Positions 6,408 to 13,065 of a DNA stretch of 22,238 nucleotides are shown one piece after another. The notes under the pieces were generated by a model. It made no database searches, was not told the origin of the DNA, and was given only the letters and a program-made list of their open reading frames with translations. Location: positions 1 through 22,238 of the forward strand of contig CAXMOL010000071.1 in assembly GCA_964194935.1 (NCBI GenBank), read 5' to 3'. The stretch is from JACZWZ01 sp964194935 (GTDB lineage Bacteria; Actinomycetota; Acidimicrobiia; Spongiisociales; UBA11373). The translations under genes were made by a program, and so were the position numbers. Within the stretch, counting starts at the first letter, position 1. Every line of letters begins with the position of its first letter.

Positions 6408-7862
6408 GTGCGCCGAATCACGATTGTGACCGTACTTCTTGTTGTGACGGGAGCCTGCGGAGGCTCGACCAGCACCGATCAGGATTCCGCAGCCGATCCA
6501 ACCACAGCAAGCAGCGCCGCCCCTGCCGCGACCACTGCAGCCGCGGCTACGACGACGACAGAACCACCCGATACGAACATAACCAGCGAGGACGGCGATG
6601 TGACACTGCGCATCCCATTCGGCGCCGCTGCGGACACTTCGAATATCGCGATCCGTGTCCTACCAGTCGATGAGTACCCACCGGTCTTGGCGGGCGCCGC
6701 CCAGAACCCGGGCACCGTCCTATACGGGCTCGAGCCTGCCGGAACCACGTTCTCGGAACCGGTAAGGATCACACGGCGGATTCCCGTTGAGAACTTCGCC
6801 AACGTCCCGGCAAACGGTGTTCCGCTCATCGCACTTCTTGTCACCTCGGACAACGGTGAAAGCTTCGAGCAGCTGCCCGGCGCCCAGGTGATCCGAGATG
6901 GGGATGACTTTCTCGTCCGGGGCGAGATCTCGCACTTCTCGACCCTCGTCTCCATCTACGAACTCGAGTACGCGGTCATCGACACCTACCAGCTCGGCGA
7001 CGATCTGAACACCGAGGTAGGCACCCCAATCATCACCGACGTCAGCTTCTTCGCCGACGACGGGACCCCGCTGATGAGACCGAAAGGGATCACTCCATCG
7101 GGCTGGACGAGGGCGGACGAAATCACCTTCGACATCAAGGGGTCGAGCCTCGGCGTTGTGTGCGGCGACCTCGGCACCTTCAAGGTGGGTCTTCGCTACG
7201 ACGTGACGCTGCCCGTCGGTGACGATGCGGCGACGGGCGCTCCCGGATTCCGCACCAGTCCTGTGCTCACTGGAAGCAACGAACCGGTGGGGTTTCGCTA
7301 CAAGATTTCTCTACCCGTCAACTGCTTCGACCCCGACACCGCCGTCACCGGAAGGTCGGCGAGCGGCACGGTGGGGACCGATCACCCTGGCGGGCAAGCA
7401 ATTGTTCCCAACGGCGACTTCAAGGGTGGTGCATCGGCGAAGTGGGGATCCTTCACCCTCGCGCCGTGGGTTACCTGGGAACAGCCCAAAGTTGGGTTGA
7501 TCAACGACTCCAACGGAAACGGAATGGTCGACGCCACGGACACACTCCATCCGGCGACCCTCGCCACGGAAGAAAACGGTGGATTCGGTTTTGTCGCACC
7601 GCTGTACAGCTACGGCGACTACTTCCTGTACATGTTCGACGGAGCGAGTTTCGACGGAACGACCACGGACGCAACGACGGTTCGTGAAGGGTTGCTCGGC
7701 TATCAGACCATGTTCAGTGGCTCCGGTCGCTTCGAAACCTCGATGGGGTTGCTCGGTATTGACGGCGTCCCGTTCGTGGACCGGGTCGGCTCGGGTGAGA
7801 GCTCACAGGACTTCGAGGGCGAACTCCTCATATTCATCTCACCAAGCATCCTGGACTTCTGA
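6408..7862 (+). CDS. Exported lipoprotein with Thr/Ala-rich stalk, ZU5-like domain and dockerin-like calcium loop
   Basis: The GTG start at 6408 follows GGGGAGGAAG with about 8 bases of spacing. The 484-residue product has a lipoprotein signal (MRRITIVTVLLVVTGAC, lipidated Cys17) and an Ala/Thr-rich stalk (about residues 30-52). A ZU5-like beta domain follows (about 56-160), with LRIPFGAA, YGLEPAGTTFSEPVRIT and the closing EISHFSTLV. The C-terminal half is beta-rich, with DSNGNGMVDATD at residues 367-378. That 12-residue loop has Asp/Asn at positions 1, 3, 5, 9 and 12, as in dockerin or EF-hand calcium sites. The protein is inferred to sit on the outer face of the membrane. Its role is unknown. 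ZU5 domains are usually protein-interaction modules, so an adhesive or structural surface function is a guess. Confidence 0.8.
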   Translation: MRRITIVTVLLVVTGACGGSTSTDQDSAADPTTASSAAPAATTAAAATTTTEPPDTNITSEDGDVTLRIPFGAAADTSNIAIRVLPVDEYPPVLAGAAQNPGTVLYGLEPAGTTFSEPVRITRRIPVENFANVPANGVPLIALLVTSDNGESFEQLPGAQVIRDGDDFLVRGEISHFSTLVSIYELEYAVIDTYQLGDDLNTEVGTPIITDVSFFADDGTPLMRPKGITPSGWTRADEITFDIKGSSLGVVCGDLGTFKVGLRYDVTLPVGDDAATGAPGFRTSPVLTGSNEPVGFRYKISLPVNCFDPDTAVTGRSASGTVGTDHPGGQAIVPNGDFKGGASAKWGSFTLAPWVTWEQPKVGLINDSNGNGMVDATDTLHPATLATEENGGFGFVAPLYSYGDYFLYMFDGASFDGTTTDATTVREGLLGYQTMFSGSGRFETSMGLLGIDGVPFVDRVGSGESSQDFEGELLIFISPSILDF

Positions 7863-7870
7863 GACAACCA

Positions 7871-7930
7871 ACGGCGGCGATCGAACACCCGGTCTGGGAA
7901 CGGTGCGGTATCCGCTGAGCTAGAAGGCTC
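7871..7930 (-). pseudogene. Decayed tRNA remnant resembling the tRNA-Arg
   Basis: On the minus strand GCCTTCTAGCTCAGCGGATA matches the acceptor/D-arm start of the tRNA at 6253-6325. CACCG then leads through a shortened anticodon arm to ACCGGGTGT and a T-loop remnant TTCGATCG. The second half of the D-stem is CCGC instead of GAGC, two bases are missing in the anticodon stem-loop, the 5' strand of the T-stem is lost, and the acceptor no longer pairs. No functional cloverleaf can form. It is in the same orientation as the two tRNA-Arg sequences at 6253-6325 and 325-367. Confidence 0.6.
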
Positions 7931-8037
7931 GCTGAGATTCAGCGTCGCCTCGCCACTCATCAAATTCTTACAAACGGTTTTCTTCAGCCTGATCTGCAGA
8001 CCCGATGGTTGTGCATGTCCGACCGAAGGGAATCGAA

Positions 8038-8391
8038 ATGAACTCGCTGATCGTCAGAGCCGACGTGAAGCGTCTGCTGGTCACATTGCTTGTCGCGTGC
8101 CTTGTGCTCACGGCATGTAGTGCACAACCCACGACCGAGCAGGCAGAAACCGACGCAACCGTGGCCGAAACCGAGGTCGCAGCAGATCTGAGCGAAGACC
8201 CGGACTCGATCACTACGACGACCGGCGTACCCGGCTCGACCACGAGCCAACCAGCGACACAGCAATCGACGTCGACCCCGACAACGACAACGACTGCGAT
8301 CGCACCCCCTGATCTCGAAGAGGAACTGAGCGAGTTCGAAGATCTCGAAGCACTCCTCGAAGAGTTGGACGACCTGCTCGCCGACCTCTAG
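8038..8391 (+). CDS. Small lipoprotein with Thr-rich stalk and strongly acidic helical tail
   Basis: 117 residues. ATG 8038 follows AAGGGA by about 7 bases and places the signal sequence correctly; an upstream in-frame ATG at 8005 does not. The lipobox is LTAC with Cys27. A low-complexity Ser/Thr/Pro/Gln stalk (about residues 57-90) is followed by a C-terminal acidic segment from PPDLEEELSEFEDLEALL to the end. In this segment Leu recurs every 3-4 residues between Glu and Asp, giving an amphipathic acidic helix. The stop is 23 bases before the next gene, whose ribosome-binding site lies in the gap, so the two are probably one operon. The function is unknown; the tail could bind a basic partner or divalent cations (inference). 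Confidence 0.72.
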   Translation: MNSLIVRADVKRLLVTLLVACLVLTACSAQPTTEQAETDATVAETEVAADLSEDPDSITTTTGVPGSTTSQPATQQSTSTPTTTTTAIAPPDLEEELSEFEDLEALLEELDDLLADL

Positions 8392-8414
8392 GCGACATCT
8401 ACCAAGGAGAAGAG

Positions 8415-9239
8415 ATGAACACCATGCGACGCATCACAATCGTGGCGCTCGTGATGGCGCTCGTAGCGATACCAACCGCTGCTTTCGCCCTCGACGATGC
8501 CGCCACCGACACCGAGCCGGTCGTCACCGACCGACCCGTTAGAGACGCGGTCAGAGACGCCGTCACCGACCATCGCGAGCGCGACCTCAGCGAAATCAAG
8601 GCACGGGCGCTGGAGACAATCAACAAACAGCTCGAAGCGCTCGGCAGACTGCGTGCCGCGATCGGCAACTCCCGCCACATCACCGGGGCTCATGCCGGCC
8701 AGTTGCTGGGCGACATCGGCAGGGCCACCGGAGGCCTCGAGTCGCTGGCGCGAAGGATCGAAGCCGCAAAGACTCCCGAAGAGTTGCGGGAGCTCATCGA
8801 GCAGATCGGTGACTTCAAGATCAAACAAGTGCTGGCACCAAAGACTCACCAAGTCATCGCCTCAGACAGCCTCGTGTATGCCACAGGCAAGCTGGAGAGG
8901 TTCTCAGAGAAGCTTGAGAGCGTCATTGCGCGCTTCGAGGAAGTCGGATTCAACGTCGATGAGGCCCGGCGCCTCCTCGAGGAGATGAAGGATCACACCA
9001 GCGAGGGTTACAGGCTGGCCGCGCCCGTCGCAGGCAACGTCATCGGTCTGCAGGCCTCGGATTGGCCCGACCCAGCAGAGGGCATTCTGGCTGCGGGACG
9101 AGCCGATCTCCGTGCAGCCGGTGGGAACATAAAGTCGGCGCACCAAAACGGTGTTGCCATCGTCAAGTTCCTCCGCTCACTCACCGACGGGACCGACGTT
9201 GATCTGGGCCGCTCCGACGTAGCCCCGACCGACAGCTAG
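8415..9239 (+). CDS. Secreted helical (coiled-coil-like) protein, unknown function
   Basis: 274 residues with a cleavable signal peptide (MNTMRRITIVALVMALVAIP, probable cleavage after TAAFA near residue 25). AAGGAG lies about 6 bases before ATG 8415; an ATG three codons later is also possible. The mature part is almost entirely helical, with heptad-like stretches around residues 50-80 (ERDLSEIKARALETINKQLE), 95-125 and 155-190 (KLERFSEKLESVIARFEEVG). No Cys, membrane anchor or catalytic motif is seen. It is the second gene after the acidic-tailed lipoprotein, which makes an interaction plausible but untested. A perfect hairpin terminator follows. Confidence 0.78.
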   Translation: MNTMRRITIVALVMALVAIPTAAFALDDAATDTEPVVTDRPVRDAVRDAVTDHRERDLSEIKARALETINKQLEALGRLRAAIGNSRHITGAHAGQLLGDIGRATGGLESLARRIEAAKTPEELRELIEQIGDFKIKQVLAPKTHQVIASDSLVYATGKLERFSEKLESVIARFEEVGFNVDEARRLLEEMKDHTSEGYRLAAPVAGNVIGLQASDWPDPAEGILAAGRADLRAAGGNIKSAHQNGVAIVKFLRSLTDGTDVDLGRSDVAPTDS

Positions 9240-9273
9240 ACGACAGACGGCAAACCCCGTCTTTCATCACAAG

Positions 9274-9305
9274 GTGGTCCCCGGTGTAGTTGCACCGGGG
9301 ACCAC
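9274..9305. terminator. Perfect 13-bp hairpin, bidirectional terminator between convergent genes
   Basis: GTGGTCCCCGGTG (9274-9286) and CACCGGGGACCAC (9293-9305) are exact reverse complements around the 6-base loop TAGTTG. It lies 34 bases after the stop of the secreted helical protein and 16 bases beyond the stop of the convergent aminotransferase. There is no long T-run on either side, as is common for actinobacterial terminators. Confidence 0.75.
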
Positions 9306-9321
9306 TCGCGTCCGGCATTGG

Positions 9322-10494
9322 TTAGAAACTCTCCAGGGCAGCGATCAATCGCTCAACCGCGTCTTCTTTCGTGTGTAGATGCGCCGACACCCTGAAGTAG
9401 ATCTCATCGGTGCCCCGTCGCGCCGCGGCCCCAACGACGACTCCGTGCTCGTCGTTGAGACGACGGATAAAGCTGGCGGCAGCCTCACCGGGGCGACCGG
9501 GTGGCCGCCACCGCTGCGGGATGACAAATGAGGCCATCGATCCGGTCAGGTCCGGTGAACCCACCGCGACCAGATCAAGAGCCTCGACGAGGTGCTCCCT
9601 CATCTGCAAGGCCAGGCGTCGATTGTGCTCACGAACCGCCGGCCAGCCCCCATCCAGCATCCCTCCCACGACATCGATCGCAGTCGGGACGGTGAGGTAG
9701 GCGGTCGGATCGGCCGTCCCCGTCCAGTCGAACGTTGCCCGGAAACGCTCTCCGTCCGCACCCCGGTGACCGGCACCATGGCTTATGACAAGGGGACGGA
9801 CGTCTTCGCGCCAATCCGCCGCAGCCCACAAGAACCCAGCCCCCTTGGGGGCGCAAGTCCACTTGTGCCAGTTGGCGGTGTAACCGAGCGCCCCAATCCG
9901 CTCGACATCGAGGTCCACCTGCCCCGGGGCATGCGCTCCGTCCACGATCGTCCTGACGCCTTGTCGGGAGAGATCAGACACGATTTCGGCCATCGGGAGA
10001 ACCAGTGCGGTAGGGCTGGTGATGTGGTCAATCACCGCTACCCGGGTATTTGGGGTGACGGCGTCGAGTATTGCTGTTCGAATTTCAGCTGGATCACTCA
10101 CCGGGACCGGGAGTCGGGCGAACACGACCGACGCTCCACGGCGGGCGGCAATGTGCTCGGCTGCGAGATTGCACGCCTCGTATCCGTGATCGGTGAGAAG
10201 AACCTCATCACCGGCCTGAAGCGGGAAGCTGCGCAGCAGGGTGTTGGTACCCATCGTTGCGTTGGTAACGAAGGCGACTCCATCTGGATCGGCGCCGACG
10301 AAGTCGGCCGACCGCATGCGGGCGGCGGTCATCAACTCCGGGAGTTCAAGGAACAGAAACTGAACCGGGTTTGCTTCCATCCGGTCCTGAAGCCGACGTT
10401 GTTCGGCAAGAACCTCCAACGGAGCGGCTCCATAGGACCCATGGTTCAAGAAGGCGATATCGGGGTCGAGGGCCCAAGCGGTCAGAGCCGTCAC
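9322..10494 (-). CDS. PLP-dependent class V aminotransferase, isopenicillin-N-epimerase-like
   Basis: 390 residues, the family's usual length. FLNHGSYGAAP (residues 15-25), TNATMGTNTLL (77-87), HITSPTALVLP (157-167) and VDGAHAPGQ (184-192, with the Asp185 that bonds the PLP nitrogen) are typical. Lys211 in NWHKWTCAPKGAGFLW is the expected Schiff-base lysine. Relatives annotated as isopenicillin N epimerase are mostly of unproven activity and include cysteine desulfurase- and serine-glyoxylate-aminotransferase-like enzymes, so the substrate is not known. The GTG at 10494 with GAGG 5 bases upstream is the only plausible start, because an in-frame TGA lies about 13 codons before it. It is monocistronic, with a shared hairpin terminator at its 3' end. 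Confidence 0.9.
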   Translation of the reverse strand: MTALTAWALDPDIAFLNHGSYGAAPLEVLAEQRRLQDRMEANPVQFLFLELPELMTAARMRSADFVGADPDGVAFVTNATMGTNTLLRSFPLQAGDEVLLTDHGYEACNLAAEHIAARRGASVVFARLPVPVSDPAEIRTAILDAVTPNTRVAVIDHITSPTALVLPMAEIVSDLSRQGVRTIVDGAHAPGQVDLDVERIGALGYTANWHKWTCAPKGAGFLWAAADWREDVRPLVISHGAGHRGADGERFRATFDWTGTADPTAYLTVPTAIDVVGGMLDGGWPAVREHNRRLALQMREHLVEALDLVAVGSPDLTGSMASFVIPQRWRPPGRPGEAAASFIRRLNDEHGVVVGAAARRGTDEIYFRVSAHLHTKEDAVERLIAALESF

Positions 10495-10587
10495 GGTGCC
10501 TCGGGTGACGCGACCAGGAGTCGTGACATGTCAGATTTGATGCTCATGCACATGGTCGACCTGAAGTCCCGGCTCGCTCGAGTGCCG

Positions 10588-10593
10588 AGTGTA
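10588..10593 (-). promoter_or_regulatory. Candidate -10 box for the aminotransferase gene
   Basis: TACACT on the minus strand fits TAnnnT about 94 bases before the GTG start. It is the best such box in the 166-base gap upstream of the gene. The assignment is weak, because no -35 match is obvious. Confidence 0.22.
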
Positions 10594-10660
10594 TCGGCGG
10601 GGATAGTTGGGCTTCTGTCGCTACGGCGGCGAGGTTGGGCACCGGACCGCCCGCCTCGTT

Positions 10661-12064
10661 CTAAAGACCCTTGCTCTTCCGATCAGCCTTGAGCCGAATG
10701 TCGACCACCGAGCGCATGTCACTCCACCCTCCGGTATCCGACTTGGAACTCTTGGCGGCAGCAATCACCAAGGCGATTCCAAGGAATCCGAATAGGGCCA
10801 GCATCAAGGTGCCGAGCCGGGTTACCTCGAAGCAGGAAGTGAAATCCTCACTCGAGGTGAAGTTCTTCTCGCAGGCGAGGGCATGGACCGCCCCTGCAAC
10901 AGGGACGTAGAAACCGACCTCCGGGGTCAGACAGGCGGTTGATCCAGCCCCGGGCTGATAGCCGCCGGCAGGACAGCGCTGCTGGGCGATTGCGGCCGAC
11001 CCGGCAACGAATCGGCCGGGCCAGGCATCATCACATTCAGCCATTCCGGAATCCGGTTGAAAGGTCCCTGGCGCACACGGGATGTCGGAAATGGATGTCG
11101 GATCGGGGACGAAATAGCCAGCACTCGCCGGCAGGCACGCAGCCTGTCCCACGTCCGACTGGTAGGAACCACTCTCACATTGGGATTGCAGGGGTGCCGC
11201 AACCGCACCGACGAAGTGCCCAGGATCGGCCAGCAGACATTCGATCGCAGCCGAACCCGGCTGATATTCACCAAGGCCACAGGCGCTTTCGAAAATCGAG
11301 CCCATCCCCGCCACGAAGTGCCCTGGCGAGGCAAACTCGCATTGTGTGGCGCCCGCGTCCAGCTGGAAGGACCCGGGGGCGCATTGGACCTGGCTGATGG
11401 CACCGCCGGAATCGACAAAGCTCCCACGATCGGCCCAGAGACACGCTTGCTGACCCGGCTCGGGCTGAAAGGTTCCAGGGGAACACTGCTGCTGCTCAGC
11501 ACTTCCGGGCCCTGCGACAAACATCCCCGGATCCGCCTCAAGGCAACCCGTCTTGCCCCTCTCCGGCTGGAACGAACCGACCGGGCACGGTGTCTGTCGA
11601 GCGCTGGCGCTACCGGTCGAGAAGTGACCGATCGCAGTGAAGAAGCAGGTCTCCGCTCCGGCAGCCGGCTGGTAGGTCCCGGGACCGCACCCCCGCTGGG
11701 CGGTATTGGCTGCACCCCTGCTGAAGAACCCGGGATCGGCCAATCGGCACCCGCCAGCGCCGGCGGCCGGTTGATACGCCCCCGCAGCACACGGCTGCTG
11801 GGCGACATTGCCCAGACCCGCGGCCGAATGGCCCGGATCGGCCTGCAAACACGACGCCTGGGCTGCGGCGGGTTGATATTGCCCGGGCGGGCACGGAAGG
11901 CAGGTGCCTGCTCCATCGAAGAACTCCCCCGCGGCGCAATCCCCTATTACATCGGCAGCAGCGTGAGGCTGGCCGGTGATCGTGAAGAGCGCACCGACCA
12001 TCAACCCAATTGCCAACATGTGGAGAAGGAACCGCCGTAGGTCGATGCGGTCCGGGAACAACAT
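10661..12064 (-). CDS. Membrane-anchored surface protein of ten 34-residue Cys-pair repeats (GCC2/GCC3, ephrin-receptor-like)
   Basis: 467 residues from ATG 12064. An upstream TTG at 12097 would add 11 residues before the signal and has no ribosome-binding site; a TACCGT box 12 bases before 12064 supports the shorter, nearly leaderless start. A signal sequence (residues 1-38) is followed by a half-unit (DCAAGEFFDGAGTCLP) and ten consecutive repeats of exactly 34 residues (58-397). A closing half-unit comes next, then a transmembrane helix (about 418-440, LMLALFGFLGIALVIAAA) and a basic cytoplasmic tail. Each repeat has the form C-x2-G-x-[YF]-Q-P/L/S-x6-C-x4-P/A-G-x-F-V and carries two Cys 14 positions apart, presumably disulfide-bonded outside the cell. 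The architecture is that of a stalk or receptor-like surface protein. The ligand is unknown. It is divergent from the EamA gene, with 61 bases between them. Confidence 0.8.
   Translation of the reverse strand: MLFPDRIDLRRFLLHMLAIGLMVGALFTITGQPHAAADVIGDCAAGEFFDGAGTCLPCPPGQYQPAAAQASCLQADPGHSAAGLGNVAQQPCAAGAYQPAAGAGGCRLADPGFFSRGAANTAQRGCGPGTYQPAAGAETCFFTAIGHFSTGSASARQTPCPVGSFQPERGKTGCLEADPGMFVAGPGSAEQQQCSPGTFQPEPGQQACLWADRGSFVDSGGAISQVQCAPGSFQLDAGATQCEFASPGHFVAGMGSIFESACGLGEYQPGSAAIECLLADPGHFVGAVAAPLQSQCESGSYQSDVGQAACLPASAGYFVPDPTSISDIPCAPGTFQPDSGMAECDDAWPGRFVAGSAAIAQQRCPAGGYQPGAGSTACLTPEVGFYVPVAGAVHALACEKNFTSSEDFTSCFEVTRLGTLMLALFGFLGIALVIAAAKSSKSDTGGWSDMRSVVDIRLKADRKSKGL
10874..11893 (-). repeat. 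Ten in-frame 102-bp coding repeats
   Basis: This is the coding region for the ten 34-residue units of the surface protein. Period length is exactly constant at the protein level (the first Cys of each unit is 34 residues from the next), with no insertion or deletion. The units differ strongly in sequence, keeping mainly Cys, Gly, Tyr/Phe-Gln-Pro and Gly-x-Phe. The expansion is therefore old and is not a recent slippage tract. Confidence 0.88.
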
Positions 12065-12076
12065 CAAGGTGTGCCG

Positions 12077-12082
12077 ACGGTA
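12077..12082 (-). promoter_or_regulatory. -10-like box for the 34-residue-repeat protein gene
   Basis: TACCGT on the minus strand lies 12 bases before ATG 12064, with no Shine-Dalgarno sequence between. Transcription would begin only a few bases before the start codon, consistent with a leaderless or nearly leaderless mRNA. Confidence 0.35.
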
Positions 12083-12125
12083 GCAGTGGGGTCGCAAGGC
12101 TCAATGGATCGACCACACTGCCTCG

Positions 12126-12953
12126 ATGGCCACCAGTGCGTTCCTGCTAGTTCTCGGTTCAGCGCTGCTCCACGCTTCGTGGAACCTTGCAATAAAGGTC
12201 AGCAAGGACAGACTGGTCACCGCCGGAGCACAGGTGACGCTGGGTGCCTTGGCGTTTTCCCCGCTGCTGCTCATCATCGAACTCCCCCAAGGAGTGTGGG
12301 GATGGGTGGCACTTTCGAGCGGCATTCACCTCCTCTACGGCCTCAGCCTCGTGGCCGCCTACGAGCGGGGCGATCTTTCGGCTATGTACCCCATCGCCAG
12401 GGGGACTGCCCCAGCTCTCGTCACCGTTGGTGCAGCCGTACTGCTCGGAGACGACATCGGGACGCCCGGCCTGGTTGCGATCGCGCTCATCGTCAGCGGG
12501 ATCGTCGCCATCGGGTTGAACGGTCGGCCCCGGGGTGTTGGCTGGGCAATCACCACCGGGCTGTTCATCACGACCTACACGCTCATCGACGGTCATGCAG
12601 TGCGGCAGTTGGACAGTGCTCTGGCATACACCGTGTGCGTGTTCTTGGGCAACATGGTTCTCTACTGGCCGGTGGTCCTGTGGCGGCGCGGCGTGGCCGG
12701 CGTCGTCGCATCGGTGCGAGTCGATTGGTGGAAGCAACTCTTGGGAGGGAGTGCCTCTGCGCTCGCCTACATCCTCGTGCTGATTGCGGCACGGAACTCC
12801 CCTCTCGGACTGGTGTCGGCGGTGCGCGAAACGTCGGTCGTCTTTGGTGCGCTCGCCGGTTGGCTGCTGCTGCGGGAACGGCTGGGGGGCCAGCGCATGA
12901 TTGCCGCCACCACGATCGCAATCGGACTCGCTGTGGTTGCCGCCGCCGGTTAG
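12126..12953 (+). CDS. EamA/DMT-family transporter (first of two in the window)
   Basis: 275 residues with about ten hydrophobic helices arranged as two EamA halves: about residues 3-131, then 137-275. The short conserved patches LLHASWNLAIK (helix 1) and YERGDLSAMYPIARGTAP (helix 3-4) are typical of the half closest to MgtR/SugE-like and drug/metabolite transporters. The second half has SPLGLVSAVRETSVVFG and RERLGGQRM before the last helix. It is an inner-membrane secondary exporter or importer of small metabolites; the substrate cannot be inferred. The ribosome-binding site is poor. The gene is divergent from the repeat surface protein and stands alone. Confidence 0.87.
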   Translation: MATSAFLLVLGSALLHASWNLAIKVSKDRLVTAGAQVTLGALAFSPLLLIIELPQGVWGWVALSSGIHLLYGLSLVAAYERGDLSAMYPIARGTAPALVTVGAAVLLGDDIGTPGLVAIALIVSGIVAIGLNGRPRGVGWAITTGLFITTYTLIDGHAVRQLDSALAYTVCVFLGNMVLYWPVVLWRRGVAGVVASVRVDWWKQLLGGSASALAYILVLIAARNSPLGLVSAVRETSVVFGALAGWLLLRERLGGQRMIAATTIAIGLAVVAAAG

Positions 12954-13008
12954 CTCCTCGAACACGGCTCCCCGTCCTTAGCGCTAATTCGCGTTGAGCA
13001 ATCTTCGC

Positions 13009-13014
13009 TAGGAT
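13009..13014 (+). promoter_or_regulatory. Candidate -10 box for the sugar dehydrogenase-like gene
   Basis: TAGGAT lies 51 bases before ATG 13066 in the 112-base gap after the EamA gene. It is a good TAnnnT match with no convincing -35 at normal spacing. Confidence 0.35.
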
Positions 13015-13065
13015 CACCCGGCCGCTGACCGGACCCTGCTCCGACATGCCAAACTGAGGGCTTCA

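Noticed and set aside
9592..10692. Long plus-strand frame of 366 codons opposite the aminotransferase
   Set aside because: It is antisense to an unmistakable class V aminotransferase, has no ribosome-binding site and gives a Gly/Arg-rich product without domain resemblance.
10927..12040. Long frames on both strands overlapping the 34-residue repeat protein
   Set aside because: They are shadows of a GC-rich, periodic coding sequence. Only the chosen minus frame shows a signal sequence, regular Cys spacing and a membrane helix.
10661..12064. Eukaryotic contamination suggested by ephrin-receptor-like repeats
   Set aside because: The gene has no introns, has a bacterial-type signal and a TAnnnT box, and lies among ordinary bacterial genes of similar composition.
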